Notes: generated by a model not told the origin, from the sequence alone. 64,000 nt of DNA from Aquilaria yunnanensis (GCA_039654915.1 CM077597.1:75518001-75582000); one strand, 5' to 3'. Shown: positions 45,986 through 57,654, counted from the stretch's first letter. Program-made: numbers and translations.

Positions 45986-46914
45986 CTATTCCACAATCCC
46001 TATTCTAATGTGGTGTGCCTTGGTTAACATAAAAAAAAGACATAAAATTTATATGTTAGACATCGAGTTAAATGAATATGGTAAATGGAAGGAATGGGGT
46101 GCCGAAACTTATTCATACCTTTTCCGTAGAAGTCCCACCGCATAAGGAGGTGTGTGTACTACATGAGCTACCCAGGAGGCAAAGTGTAGCCCACCACCGC
46201 CCCCTCAAGCGCTTACTTCGCACATAAATCATGCCCCAGGGGCAACCAGAGTCAGAATGCCTTGGCAGATAGGTGTATGAAAAGTTGTAGGTTTTTTTTA
46301 ACAAAACCATTTTTGATAAATTAATGAGAAGATTGACGGATCTGATAAGGAAAACTATAGACCTTCAGACTTAGGATTTAAAAATCTAGGGATTCTAATA
46401 GTTTGAAACTAGATCTACGAAAACCTTTTTCTTTTCAAAGAATATTTTTTTCTATACAGTAATGAGGAGGATGAGACTTAATTGGTTCTAGAAAATTTCA
46501 AATCAGAGAAGACAAAGAGGAAACACTAAACTGTAAACCCAGATCTATGAAAATACCCTACGAATCTTAGTAATACAGTTTAGAGAGGACGATGGAGAGG
46601 AGAGAAACGACTCGAATGACTAAAAGATGATTGATTTCTGGAAAAATTACACCACAAATGGTGACTCCGCTGCCGACAAACACATACACCAAAATGAGAA
46701 GGCACTGAAAACCTCATACATACTGTGGCTATCTTCCGACAAGTTCATCCGATGATGGCGATGCCTTGCAAACCCAGAAACTTCTAGAGAGAGACGAGAG
46801 GATGAGAAAGAGGAGAAAAAGTTCATCCAGCGATGGCAACACCTTACAAATGCATTTTATATTTGTTTTTAGGGGAAAAAATCCCATATTTTCCATCATT
46901 TGTCCTCCTATTTT
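45986..46914. other. Non-genic interval between copia D and hAT MITE
   Basis: No exon or family match seen. A short GC-richer stretch (46130-46260) contains GAGCTACCCAGGAGGC and CCACCGCCCCCTCAAG but no recognisable product. Confidence 0.4.
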
Positions 46915-46922
46915 CATTTAAC

Positions 46923-47103
46923 TAAGGGTGTAAACGAATAGAATGTTCGGTGAATTGTTTATAAACCGTTTGGTGGAAGTTCATTTATGTTTATTTATCA
47001 AGCTAAACAAATGAACACAAACACAATTTTCTGTTCGTTTAAACACAAACAAGCCTATGTTCATTTGTTTATGTTCACAAACAGTTTGATTATTGTTCGT
47101 TTG

Positions 47104-47136
<33 letters not shown>

Positions 47137-47403
47137 TTCATTTACGTTCATTCATTTATGTTCGTTTATATCGTTCACAAACATATTCTATACATTGTTC
47201 ATGAACATGTTCGTGTTTATGAATGAGTTCATTCATTTAATTTGTTTATTGTTGTTTACGACATAAACAAATGAACATGAATAATCATTTTGCACTAAAC
47301 GAACGAACAAACACGAATAAGGCTTGTTCGTGTTCGTTAAAAACCTAAATGAACAAACACAAATAGCTCACGTTCGTGTTTGTTTGGTTCGTTTACAGCC
47401 TTA
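46923..47403. mobile_element. hAT-type MITE (481 bp) with perfect 8-bp TSD
   Basis: The ends are TAAGGGTGTAAACGAA and, inverted, TAAGGCTGTAAACGAA (one mismatch in 16). CATTTAAC flanks both sides (46915-46922 and 47404-47411). The interior is full of short motifs GTTCGTTTGTT/AACAAACGAAC in both orientations and an (AT)n tract at about 47106-47134. No ORF. The 8-bp duplication points to hAT. Confidence 0.88.
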
Positions 47404-47411
47404 CATTTAAC

Positions 47412-48361
47412 ACCCTACATCTTGCAAGCTATTTCCAACATGACCTCTACATTTGAAACATTTAAGTTTTACTACTCCACCCATTTTTGCCAGTATTCAT
47501 CATAATCGTGCCTCATGGTTTAGGTTGGGCCAATGTATTTATTAGTCTTGTGGGCCCAATTAGTTTGTCATAACACAATCAAATACTTAATATTAAACAA
47601 AAATATTTTACCCCGTACAAGTTACTTAAAATCATTAACAAATATTTAATATTTAAATATTAATATTTTAAATAAACTTTGAAAATATTAAAATAGGGAA
47701 ATTATGTTTTAATTTATTTTTTAAGTTTCCCTAATTTTATGTTGTCCATTAAGTAGGAAAATTTTCATATTTTAAAGAAAGTTCCAAGAATATGAAAATT
47801 TTAATTTCCTTACTATTTCATATACAACTTTCCTAGGCCAAAGTTTATTTAATTTTTTTTTTCCATTTATGAAGTAGATGGTAATTAGTTCCTTATTTTT
47901 TCATAAAACATGTATTTAGGTAATGATTAACAAATATACTTGATATTAAAATGTTAATATTAATATTTTTAAAAAACTTTGAAAATAGGTAAATAGGAAA
48001 ATGATATATTATGAAAATATTAGTATTAATATTTTAAATAAACTTTATCTAACAATCTAAATCATCCTTTCTATGTTAACAACATTGAACTTGTAGAGAG
48101 TTGCACGTTGTTGTATAATTCACCAAAATAAGATTCCATTACAGTATCTATATGTGACTACCTCTCGCTTGCACACAATGTAACATTTAATATTTTACAT
48201 TTCCTTTTCCAAACTAAATTTTTAAAATTTGTTATACACAGTTGCTTAAGTACATAATTTTATATGAACTCCTCGTCTGTTAGATGGGTTATAAAACTTG
48301 TTAATACTTGAAAAGGATGGACCTGAAATCTCAAATTTGAAATTGAAATCAAAGTGGGGGG
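47412..48361. other. AT-rich non-genic interval
   Basis: Repeated AATATTAATATTTTAAATAAAC motifs around 47640-48050 indicate diffuse low-complexity DNA. No gene recognised. Confidence 0.4.
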
Positions 48362-48370
48362 ACAGCGTTG

Positions 48371-48402
48371 CACGTGGCAAGGAGAATCGAATCGAACACG
48401 TG
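48371..48402 (+). promoter_or_regulatory. Two G-box (CACGTG) elements upstream of the 48562 ORF
   Basis: CACGTG occurs at 48371-48376 (in GCACGTGGC, an ABRE-like context) and at 48397-48402 (in AACACGTGTT). G-boxes bind bZIP and bHLH factors in plants. They precede a pyrimidine-rich leader and an ATG at 48562, so they may belong to a promoter. Confidence 0.45.
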
Positions 48403-48561
48403 TTGTTTGAGAGGACTTAACCTACCCAACATACGGGCCTCCCTGTCTGCCCAACTGCTCCTCAGCTATCTATCTCTCTATTGCCACAATTCCTATCTTT
48501 CGTCATCGATAGATCTCAAATTCTTCGTAAATAACAGAGAGAGATAGTCAGGAAAAGGAAG

Positions 48562-48897
48562 ATGGAACTGAGGATGGTGTATGGGGGTGGTGTTCCTGTC
48601 CCTGTCATGCACCTGCTTCAATTTCTTGCATCTCCTTCATCCCATCTTCTACCTCACTTCCTGAATCATCCCTATAGATGTCGTGTCCTGGAATTATATT
48701 GTCCGATCCCATTCGATGGCTTGAAGCCGGGATTAATTAGATTAGTTGGTTTTCTTTTTCATTTCTCTTTAATTTCTGTCAATTTTGTTTCATATCTCAA
48801 TGTTTGTTTTCGGAAAATTCTAAACCCACATACATACATACAGCAGAGGGAAGAAAGTGTATCTCAAAAGCATTTGCTTTGGCCAGTTGTATTTTAA
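48562..48897 (+). CDS. Hypothetical 111-residue ORF
   Basis: The frame starts MELRMVYGGGVPVPVMHLLQ and ends with a hydrophobic, then basic, tail. It follows a leader with CTCTCTATTGCC and AACAGAGAGAGATAG, and G-boxes 160 bases upstream, which looks like a plant promoter and 5' UTR. I do not recognise the peptide. Codons after about residue 55 (RLVGFLFHFS onward) look like intron or UTR, so the true product may be shorter or spliced onward. It may also be a stranded first exon of a lost gene, since retroelements surround it. Confidence 0.25.
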   Translation: MELRMVYGGGVPVPVMHLLQFLASPSSHLLPHFLNHPYRCRVLELYCPIPFDGLKPGLIRLVGFLFHFSLISVNFVSYLNVCFRKILNPHTYIQQREESVSQKHLLWPVVF

Positions 48898-48899
48898 GC

Positions 48900-49414
48900 A
48901 TGCATTTTAGTGGTTGCTTTTTCATGTGGCTGGGCGGGCTAACTGGAAATTACATCCACCCTTCTGATTAAAGGCAGCTTGCCTTTCGTAATGTGATGAG
49001 ATCCAGACCCAGACCTTGTCTCTTTGAATGAAGTCCTCACCTCAACTACAACTATATATATATGACTTGATGATAGCTTAGGTTGCGCTAAATCCCCCCT
49101 CTGTCTATATCCTCGTACCGGGATTTATGTAATGTATTATTTCACCGTCCTTTCTCAAATTGGTCTCTCATCTGCCACCGCGCTCCTCCCACCCATCAAC
49201 GCACTATTAGCTTTGCCTCCTCCGTTAAACGCTTCACCGTATCAACCGCTTACGCTTCCACCTCTCAACATTACATCTGGGCCGAATTGGGCAGACGTCT
49301 TGGATTGACCCATATTTCCACCCATACCACACATTGGACGTTGGGCCTCATCTTCTTAGAGTAGCCAGCCTAGCATACTGTACACAAGAAAACCGTTGAT
49401 GTTTGAAAGAACAG
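48900..49414. other. Interval without a clear gene
   Basis: A 58-codon frame from ATG about 49130 contains a proline- and leucine-rich stretch (ALLPPINALLALPPPLN) but has no known family. The rest is plain non-coding sequence. Confidence 0.3.
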
Positions 49415-49442
49415 GAATAGCCCTGTTGAGTGGAGCTAGAAC

Positions 49443-50698
49443 TAGGGATGGGAATAGAGCAGATCGGGCATGGATTCACCTCACCCGTCACCCACCCGTG
49501 AAAGCCAATGGGTGAAAAACGCCACTCCTGTCCTCCAGTCGTGGGTTACGGTTACCTGTGGATTACCCATGAACTCTGACAAATGCTAGAAAATGAAGTA
49601 ACAATGGTAGAGAATGAAGGAAACAAGGTGGAGAATGAAGCAACAGAGCTGGAGAATGAAGCAGTGATGGTGTCGATGGAGGTTGAAGGCGTGAATAAAA
49701 CAAAGTGCAAGTGGCAGTGGACCAGATGTGGGTAGAACTAGTATAATTTTGGGTTAAGTGTATTCTTAGTCCTCCAATTTTATTAGTTTTACACAAAATG
49801 CTGATTAGATTGAAATTTAACAAGTCACTACTCATTAGAAAGAAATCTTGCGGGTCACGGGCTCGTGGGTGCGGATAGCTCTAAATCTATACCCGCCAAA
49901 CGGGTAAATTTTCTACTAAAAATCCGCGACTCTCAGGCTAGTATTTGTAGTTAGCGGGTTTTACCCAATTTACTACCAGGGGCGTAGCCAGAAATTCCAC
50001 TTAAGGGGGCGGGAGCATGATGTGAAACGGGTTATTAGCATGTATAAATTTACAATCACTAATAGAAAATATTAAATAATATTATATATAGACATAAAAT
50101 TTGAAAGTGTATAATAACTAAGTTTATTTCAAAAGTTTACAACTCAAAATTTATTAGACAGTTTATATATATAGACACATTGAATTCAAAAATTTATAAT
50201 AATTAAGTTCAATTTATAGAGTAAAAATAGTTATTTGAATTTTCTATTAATTATAAAAAAAATATTATACAAATTAAATTTATTTTATAGCACTTACTGA
50301 ATAGTCCAAATTATGATCTAAAAAGTTGTTATCAGACAAATACTTTGAGTTAACAAATTTCATACAATGAAACCAAAATGAAACATTTTTTATAAATTCA
50401 GAACTAAAACAAAATGTTTTTAATATATTTGGAACCAAAACAGAATGTTTAATAGGATAGGGACTAAAAGGAAATAATAATTAAAGAGTAAGGACTATCA
50501 TGTAATTTATTCAATCTTAAATGGATAAAATATACTAGAGCCCCTTATTAATTATAAAACTTACAGATAGGTACCTAACTTTAATTTTTCTACAATTATA
50601 TCATATATCAAAGTACCCAATAAAATTTTTTAAAATTTTAGGGGGGCGGCTGCCCCTCTCGCCCCTGAATAGATAGCCCCTGTCTAATGCCATCCCTA
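49443..50698. mobile_element. hAT-type element (1256 bp), 8-bp TSD confirmed by an empty site
   Basis: The ends are TAGGGATGG and CCATCCCTA. The flanks are GCTAGAAC (49435-49442) and GCCGGAAC (50699-50706); they differ only at a former CpG. The duplicated segment at 52995-53020 shows the same host sequence uninterrupted (GAGTGGAGCCGGAACATGAG), a natural empty site. No transposase. A second element is nested at 49977-50667. Confidence 0.92.
49977..50667. mobile_element. Nested hAT-like element with CAGGGGCG termini (691 bp)
   Basis: CAGGGGCGTAGCCAGAAATT at the left and GCCCCTCTCGCCCCTG at the right give an 8-bp inverted repeat CAGGGGCG/CGCCCCTG and the GGGGCGNAGCCAG opening common in plant hAT families. 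The interior is AT-rich and non-coding. The 8 bases either side do not match, so the TSD is not confirmed. Confidence 0.6.
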
Positions 50699-51947
50699 GC
50701 CGGAACATGAGACAAACAATAGAGTAAATTTCCCGAAAGGCTTACATGTCCTCGAACTTTTACAACTCCGTCAATTCCATCCTCTATCTTTAGCTCAGTT
50801 CGATTTCATCTCTAAAACTTTGGTAACGTAATACTAGGGATGGGGAATCTTATCCGTGGAAAGGCCACTCACCTTACAAGATTATGCTCTGTCTTCCATC
50901 TGTTCTAAGAATCTAAATCAGCTCTCCCTACGCTGTCCTTGACAGCATTTCCCGCTGCCACTCGGCTGCCTCAATCTATCAGCCACCATCTCGCTGAATC
51001 CAGAGCCTGAAAGCTTCACCATCAGAAGAACCAGGCAGAAGAGCAAAACGACTAGTAGAAGAAGTAAATCAACCTGAAACACGGATCAATAGGCAAACAC
51101 AGTTGCGAAAAAAGGCAGTAAACATCACATAGACCAGTCAAGCAAACCAGGTAATAATAAGCAGCAGCAGCAGGCAGAAAAAGAAAGAACAGAGCAGCAT
51201 GAGAGACAAGAGAGGGGCAGGTAGCGAAAACGACGGAGGATATGATTAACCCTAGCGAGGAAATGAGAAACCCTAGCGATTTGGGAATGATTAGAACCAG
51301 ACCAAAGCAAAGACGTAGCAGCTGAACAGAAAAGCTAGGAGTAATCAGGAGTTGGCGTACCTGGTTTACTGATTTTTAGTGATTCAAAGATCAGAATCGT
51401 ACAGAAGCACAGAAGCACTTAAACTAGATCAGAATTGGTGAAGAAGAGGAGCTCGTGCAATCATGCTAGAGTTATCTGAGAGGAGACTTGTGTAACTTCT
51501 AAGCAACACTTGATCTGACCAATGTATCGAAAAAAAAAAAAAACGAACAAACGAAAACAAATAGTAGTAATTTAGCCCACGCGTTTCATATAACGTAACA
51601 TTTACGTCCCTCATTTATTTAACATAAACTTTCAAAAGTTATTAGAAAAATCAAGATAAAATAAAAATTGAACTAAAAGATTAACAAGTTAAATCGCGCG
51701 AACACAAGTCCAACAGAATCCTGTCTTCTGAAATTGATTATATATATTAACTTCATTCCTCCTGATTTTATGTACTTTAACTTTCGTTTCCTATGTAACC
51801 ATTTGTGTCTCATACCACATACAAATGGAACATTAGCATCTAACAAACATGTCATCAGCACAAAGCAATCTTGCATTAAGAGTCGAAATAGGCATTGGAT
51901 TGTTGGAGAAGGCTTACACTGCCAAAACATTATAGCCCACAAAACAC

Positions 51948-52357
51948 TCAAACATAAGTGTCGATCAACGATTTCCTCATCTTGTCCACAATAGCACTTG
52001 GTAGGACCTCCCTCAACTTGAAAACACTCTCGATCACAGAAAGCTCAGTCGCTGTGGTGTCTGATCCACAGAATGCAATCCAGTCATTAACGGTCATTCC
52101 CGCAGCTATGACTTCACTACCACGGTTCACAGTGCCAGCCACCAGTGGAACTTGGAGAAGTGTTGAAAGCTCATCCAGATCTTCAATGGATGTATGAGGA
52201 TGAACCTGCAGTGGCATTAACATCAGATAATACGGAAGACATCTTTTCACACATTGTGTAAAGAACTTACCAGGCCTCCCCTGTTGGAGAAGGTGCAGTA
52301 GCTTCCTACAAGAATATTACCAGCAATAGTCTGCCTGAAGACTTCCACCCCAAGAAC
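51948..52357 (-). pseudogene. EIF6-like: 5'-truncated eIF6 duplicate (exons 6 and 7)
   Basis: The exon 7 equivalent (51948-52205) is fully open: it starts [20 protein letters not shown] and ends at [10 protein letters not shown]. It differs from the intact gene at only a few residues (for example [12 protein letters not shown] in place of [12 protein letters not shown]). The exon 6 equivalent (52271-52357) keeps [16 protein letters not shown] but is cut off at its 5' side by a copia LTR fragment. Exons 1-5 are missing, so it cannot give a normal eIF6. Confidence 0.93.
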
Positions 52358-52731
52358 TTCAGATTCCTCTATCTTCTGATTGGCTGAAGCCAGCTTAGCC
52401 TTATTTCTAGAACTTCAGATGCTCGCCTATAAAAAAGAGCTCCACTTCTTAATGAAGGCATCCTGGATCCTATCCTTCAAAATTCCCTAGCTCTCTAAGC
52501 TTTAAGCTCTCTCTCTCTCCGTAGTTCATGTGTTGAATATTCTCACTGTAAATTATAGTCTAAGTGTGCTTGTGTGACTATGTACTCCGGTAAACCTTGG
52601 ATTTCTAATTTGCCATATTAAGCCTATGATCATGCTATACTGGTAACTCACCAGTTTTGTAAGTATGAATTTCAATAACAGTCGATGAATTTTTAGTATG
52701 TTCTTTTTGTTCTTGATGCTTGTTCATAACA
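52358..52731 (+). mobile_element. Copia LTR fragment at the duplication breakpoint
   Basis: The segment has a TATA box (CCTATAAAAAAGAGC, about 52428), a CTCTCTCTCTCC leader, and ends TGTTCATAACA at 52731. A primer-binding-site sequence follows at 52741-52753. The left edge directly abuts truncated eIF6 exon 6, with no TG start visible, so the LTR is itself truncated. Confidence 0.65.
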
Positions 52732-52740
52732 TGGGAATTT

Positions 52741-52753
52741 TGGTATTAGAGCC
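52741..52753 (+). promoter_or_regulatory. tRNA-iMet primer-binding site of the copia fragment
   Basis: TGGTATTAGAGCC differs by one C-to-T change from the TGGTATCAGAGCC consensus. It lies 9 bases after the LTR end. About 230 bases of unassigned internal sequence follow before duplication unit 2. Confidence 0.75.
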
Positions 52754-52987
52754 AAGTTAAAGGTAAAACTTATAATTGAATGGTATATTGGCTGGAAACT
52801 GTCTTCTGCCCGCTTTTGAGTAGCTTCGCCTGGTGAAGAGGGTCTGGCCGAGTAACAACGCTCTGTACTATGTTTTAAGAAAATTAAAAGTTTTCAAAAG
52901 AAAGGTCCTTAATTGTAACTTTAAAGAAAGTTGGAGGAAAATAGAGAAAAAGATAGTACCGATACAGGTCGGGTATTTTAGAACGGC

Positions 52988-54484
52988 CCAATAGCCCAGC
53001 TGAGTGGAGCCGGAACATGAGACAAACAATAGAGAAAATTTCCAGAAAGGCTTACGTGTCCTCAAACTTTTACAAGTCCATCAATTCCATCCTCTATCTT
53101 TAGCTCAGTTCGATTTCATCTCTAAAACTCTGGTAACGTAACACTAGGGATGAGGAATCTCATCCGTGGAAAGGCTACTCACCTTTCAAGATTATGCTCC
53201 GTCTTCTGTCTGTTCTAAGAATCTAAACCAGCTCTCCCTACGCCGTCTTTGACAGCATTTCTCGCTGCCACTCGGCTGCCTCAATCTGCCAGCCACCATC
53301 TCGCCGAATCCAGAGCCTGAAAGCTTCACCATCAGAAGAACCAGGCAGAAGAGCAAAAAGACCAGTAGAAGAAGTAAATCAACCCGAAACACGAAGCAAC
53401 AGGCGAGCACAGTTGCGAAAAAAGGCAGTAAACATCACACAGAGATCAGTCAAGCAAATCAGGTAATAATAAGCAGCAGCAGCAGCAGGCAGAAAAAGAA
53501 AGAATAGAGCAGCATGAGAGACAAGGGAGGGGCAGGTAACGAAAACGAAGGAGGATATGATTAACCCTAGTGAGGAAATGAGAAACCCTAGCAATTTGGG
53601 AATGATTAGAATTAGACAAAAGCAAAGACGCAGCAGCCGAACAAAGAACCTAGGAGTAACCAGGAATTGGCGTACCTGGTTTACTGTTTTTAGTGATTCA
53701 GAGATTAGAATCGTACAAAAAACACTTGAAACTAGATCAGAATTGGTGAAGAAGAGAAGCGCTAGCAGTCACGCGGGAGCTCTCTGAGAGTAGACTTGTG
53801 CAACTTCCAAACAACACTTGATTTGACCGTGTATCGAAAAAAAAAACCGAACAAACGAAAACAAATAGTAATTTAGCCCGCGCCTTTTATATAACGTAAC
53901 AATTACATCCCTTATTTATTTAACATTATATTTCAAAAGTTTAGAAAAATCAAGATTAAATAAAAATTGAACTGAAAGATTAACAAGTTAAATCGCGGGA
54001 AAACAAGTCCAACAGAATCCTGTCTTCTGAAGTTGATCATATATTAAGTTCATTCCTCCTGATTTTATGTACTTTAACTTTCATTTCCTATGTAACCATT
54101 TGTGTCTCCGAGGATTTGAAGGTCTCAACTTTTCATCTGTTTGGTCCCGTTCACGGTCATTCTTTGTGTAGTGTGAAATTCAAAGAACATAACAGAACTT
54201 GCAACGGACGTTGTCTCACGTCACTTTCAAACACAAATGCACGTAAGTTGTAATAATGACCCTTCTTGATCACGCGATTCCAAAAAAAGGGGAGCCATGT
54301 AATGATCCAGACACACAGAGCAGCGCTGAAAATTCTACCATTACTGGACCACAGATCACATACAAATGGAACATTAGGATCTAACATGTCATCAGCACAA
54401 AGCAATCCTGCATTAAGAGTCAAAATAGGCATTGGATTGTTGGAGAAGGCTTACACTGCCAAAACATTATAGCCCACAAAACAC
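52988..54484 (-). repeat. Tandem duplication unit 2, part downstream of eIF6
   Basis: This segment lies 3' of the intact eIF6 gene and is repeated in unit 1. It contains the uninterrupted target of the hAT insertion. On the minus strand 53100-53830 has leader-like C/T-rich sequence, several GT/AG candidates and a short frame with ten or more consecutive Leu/Val/Phe residues. I do not recognise a product, and the corresponding frame in unit 1 is not conserved, so I do not call a gene. Confidence 0.6.
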
Positions 54485-56528
54485 TCAAACATGAGTGTCG
54501 ATCAACGATTTCCTCATCTCCTCCACAATAGCACTTGGTTGTGCTTCTCTCAACTTGAAAACACTCTCGATCACAGAAAGCTCAGTCGCTGTGGTGTCTG
54601 ATCCACAGAATGCAATCCAGTCATTAACGGTCATTCCCGAAGCTATGACTTCACTACCACGGTTCACAGTGCCAGCCACCAGTGGAACTTGGAGAAGTGT
54701 TGAAAGCTCATCCAGATCTTCAATGGATGTATGAGGATGAACCTGCAGTGGTATTAACATCAGATAATACGGAAGACATCTTTTCACACATTGTGTAAAG
54801 AACTTACCAGGCCGCCCCTGTTGGAGAAGGTGCAGTAGCTTCCGACAAGAATATTACCAGCAATGGTCTGCCTGAAGACTTCCACCCCAAGAACATCTGC
54901 GATTATTTCCTCAGTTTCCTGAAAAGGTACAATGGAGAGCATAATGAAAATCCCAGGCAACTCAATAGTATGGTTATATTCCGCTGTTTCCTTGTTAAGA
55001 AGACCACATAGAGGTTGCCCTTATCTAAATTAAACCACTTCACAGGGCAAACAGATGACACTAGATACTCAAAAGGACATGCAGAAATATTTACCCTGTC
55101 CAAATCAGTGTGTGTGAGAGCAACATGGTCATTGCATGCAATGCAGTTCCCAAGGGCAGACAGTCTCTCGTCTATCCGCTGAACTACAACCTGATCTGGG
55201 AGACTGTTCCGCAAGTGTTGAAGCTCTTAAATGACAAAGGTACAACAGCTGCTTGTTATCAAATAGCTTAAAATGAATTACATTTAAGAAATGAAAGGAG
55301 AAGCTTGGAAAAGGGTACCAAACAAACCATTCAGTCTTACATGCAAAGCATGTAATAGTACATATAAGACACAAAATAAAAGGGCTACAGGATTGCTGTA
55401 ATATACCATGTTCCCGGTAATTGAAATAAATAAATAAACAAATAATAAAAAATGTATGCCTCTTCGCATGCTTTCCCATGATACAGCAAATAAAAGTCAT
55501 ATCTATTTTGTTCTGGCACTTACCCATTACAAGCCTCATGCCAAGGCGCTCGGAGCCATGAAAAGAGAGAAATTTAAAAAGGACAAAAAAACCCCAAAAA
55601 AGAGAGAGAAAACAAGCTACTTATATACTGTAAAGGCACTCATACATAGCTCCGGACAAACACCGTTTTAGGGGTAGTCAAGAAATAAAAACTGGCGACA
55701 CAAGAAATCAAACAGGGTGAGGCCTGCACACCAAAGCTCAGGAACCAGAGAAAAACAACCGAACCTTCATGAGAACATAGATAAAATAAAAGAAACATAT
55801 CTAAAAGTAGCCCTAACACAATGGGTTTGAATTCATCTTATTGGGCTGCCTTTAACTAGCAGCAAAGTTTTAGTCCAGCACCTCTGAATCTAGGAATATC
55901 AGAAACCAAGGTAAAAATAGAATGCATAACTGACATTCAGATCACAAAACCTAAACCCGCATAAATACTTCTTCCCCACTTCATTTTAACAATGGGCAAA
56001 TCTCACCTTGGTCTGTGGCAGTGTGAGGCACAAGAAGCCCCTTTTTGTTTCCTGCCAATGAGAAGCAGAGTGTCACAATAAGGAAAATCCTGGGAATATC
56101 TACAAACAATCAGATTCTAGCTCTCTGACTGAAAACTTCCATAAATCCTCACCAGCACACAGCCGCCCAATTATCCGAGTGCCTGCAATTGAAGTCTTGA
56201 CCACTGGAATGACATCTGCCAACTCCGCTTCAAATGTGCTACATACAAAATGTAACGTCAAAACATTCCTTATAACTCAACAAATCCACAACAAAAATCT
56301 TGAAACAGAAGCCAAGATATGGACGCGCCTGTAGAAATTCTCCGAACCACCAAGTGCAACCAAGCAATAAGCATTGGTGAGCTTGGAAAAGACCCCAACT
56401 TCACATGAGTTCTCAAATTGACACCCTGAAAGGGGTGAAAAAACCCCCAAAGTCATATTCAGAAAAATTTTCCCAACTAACTAAAAACAACAGGACTACC
56501 AAAGAGCAAGGTACTTACTAGTCGCCAT
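54485..56528 (-). CDS. EIF6: Eukaryotic translation initiation factor 6 (eIF6), 7 coding exons, 245 residues
   Basis: eIF6 binds the 60S ribosomal subunit, is needed for its maturation in the nucleolus, and blocks premature joining with 40S. Coding exons: 56519-56528, 56329-56425, 56153-56238, 56007-56051, 55095-55225, 54808-54918, 54485-54742. Phases join without error to 245 residues, the usual eIF6 length. Landmarks are [79 protein letters not shown] and [20 protein letters not shown]. The first coding exon is only 10 bases (ATGGCGACTA), giving the family start MATR. All introns are GT-AG except intron 2, whose donor is GC (CTACAG|GCGCGT). A 5' UTR exon probably lies near 57655-57800. No stops or frameshifts are seen. 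A truncated copy lies downstream. Confidence 0.96.
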
Positions 56529-57654
56529 GTAAAAGGGGAAAGAATCGAACAACCACGAACAGATAACGAAGAAACCCTGCTAGAAAAAAGAAAAAACACA
56601 CACATACATACGCATGCGTGCGTTACAATTGACAATGGTGTTAATTTTTTGTAGGGCGACTAATGAGCGACTAAGGTTGACACAGCTACTGAATGGTAAC
56701 TGACTGCGAAATTATTGCTACTGAAAAGTGACTGAGGCACGACTAAATTGGGGCAATTAAAAATTTTAGTTGCCATTTAGTCGCTCAAAAAGTGAGCCCC
56801 ACCAAATAGCAACCGAAAGATGATTGAACATGTTCAATAAATGAAATTCATTCGCTCATTTTAGTTACTTTTTTTCTTTTCTCTTGTAATGATCAGTAGG
56901 CATACAAATTCACTTACAATTGGTGGGAAGCAAGGCAGTTAGAAGTACTCATGTAGATAAGGAACAAGACTTGTTATAGCATGATTTTTTACAGCAACGT
57001 GTATTACACAAAAAGAAAGAGTGACCATGGCTTAAACGACAAAGCAACTTGTTCATCCTTATTTTTAAAATAAAATGTTTAAACGTAACTTCAGATAATT
57101 CTTTTTCAACAGAGAAATGTTTAAACGACATCTGAAACCCAAACCAACCCTCCTATATAATCCTAAAACTGAATCATCGTGACACGCTAAAAAAAGGCAA
57201 ATTCCTATGGATATTGCTCCCAAGCCTTTTGTCTGCCAATTTTTTGGTGACAGACTGGTAAGATAATGTACACTGCTCTAGCTCTGAAGCATATAATGTA
57301 CACTGCTCTAGATCTGAAGGATTCTCCACTCAATCAAACGGGTCAAAGATGCAAATTTGGTGCCTAGGTTGAATATTTAACAAGCTTTACGTTGTACAGA
57401 ACCAAACTTAAATTATGATTATCCTAATTTTTGCTTCAGTTCACCTACAATGTCAATGTTATATGAGCATTTCTCCAGAGCAGGTTGCGTTACAGAGAGC
57501 AACAAAGAAACAGAATTAATCCAACAAGGAAGCAAGAGTAACACTTACACTGAAACGAGAAATTGACTTGACAGATGACTGGCAATTCTATTGGCAAATA
57601 CAAACAAGTTTTATTAAAAGAATAAAGAATAAAAATAGGAAATACATGTATCAC

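Larger units (their letters stand above)
49415..52357 (-). repeat. Tandem duplication unit 1 (eIF6 3' end and downstream flank)
   Basis: Excluding the hAT insertion, this segment aligns along its length with 52988-54894. Examples are GGCTTACATGTCCTCGAACT against GGCTTACGTGTCCTCAAACT, the AATAATAAGCAGCAGCAG tract, and the eIF6 exon 7. Unit 1 lacks about 245 bases present in unit 2 (54112-54355). The breakpoint at 52357 lies inside eIF6 exon 6. The shared non-eIF6 part (50700-51540 and 53000-53840) has pyrimidine-rich leader character on the minus strand but no recognised gene. Confidence 0.9.

Noticed and set aside
51734..52197. 86- and 79-codon + strand ORFs
   Set aside because: Antisense to the truncated eIF6 copy; the same antisense frame appears over the intact gene.
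53192..53410. 72-codon minus-strand frame with a hydrophobic stretch, possibly a signal-anchored peptide
   Set aside because: The frame is not kept in duplication unit 1 and it lies in leader-like sequence.
55129..55539. 136-codon minus-strand ORF and nested frames
   Set aside because: Out-of-frame reading of eIF6 exon 5 and the adjacent intron.
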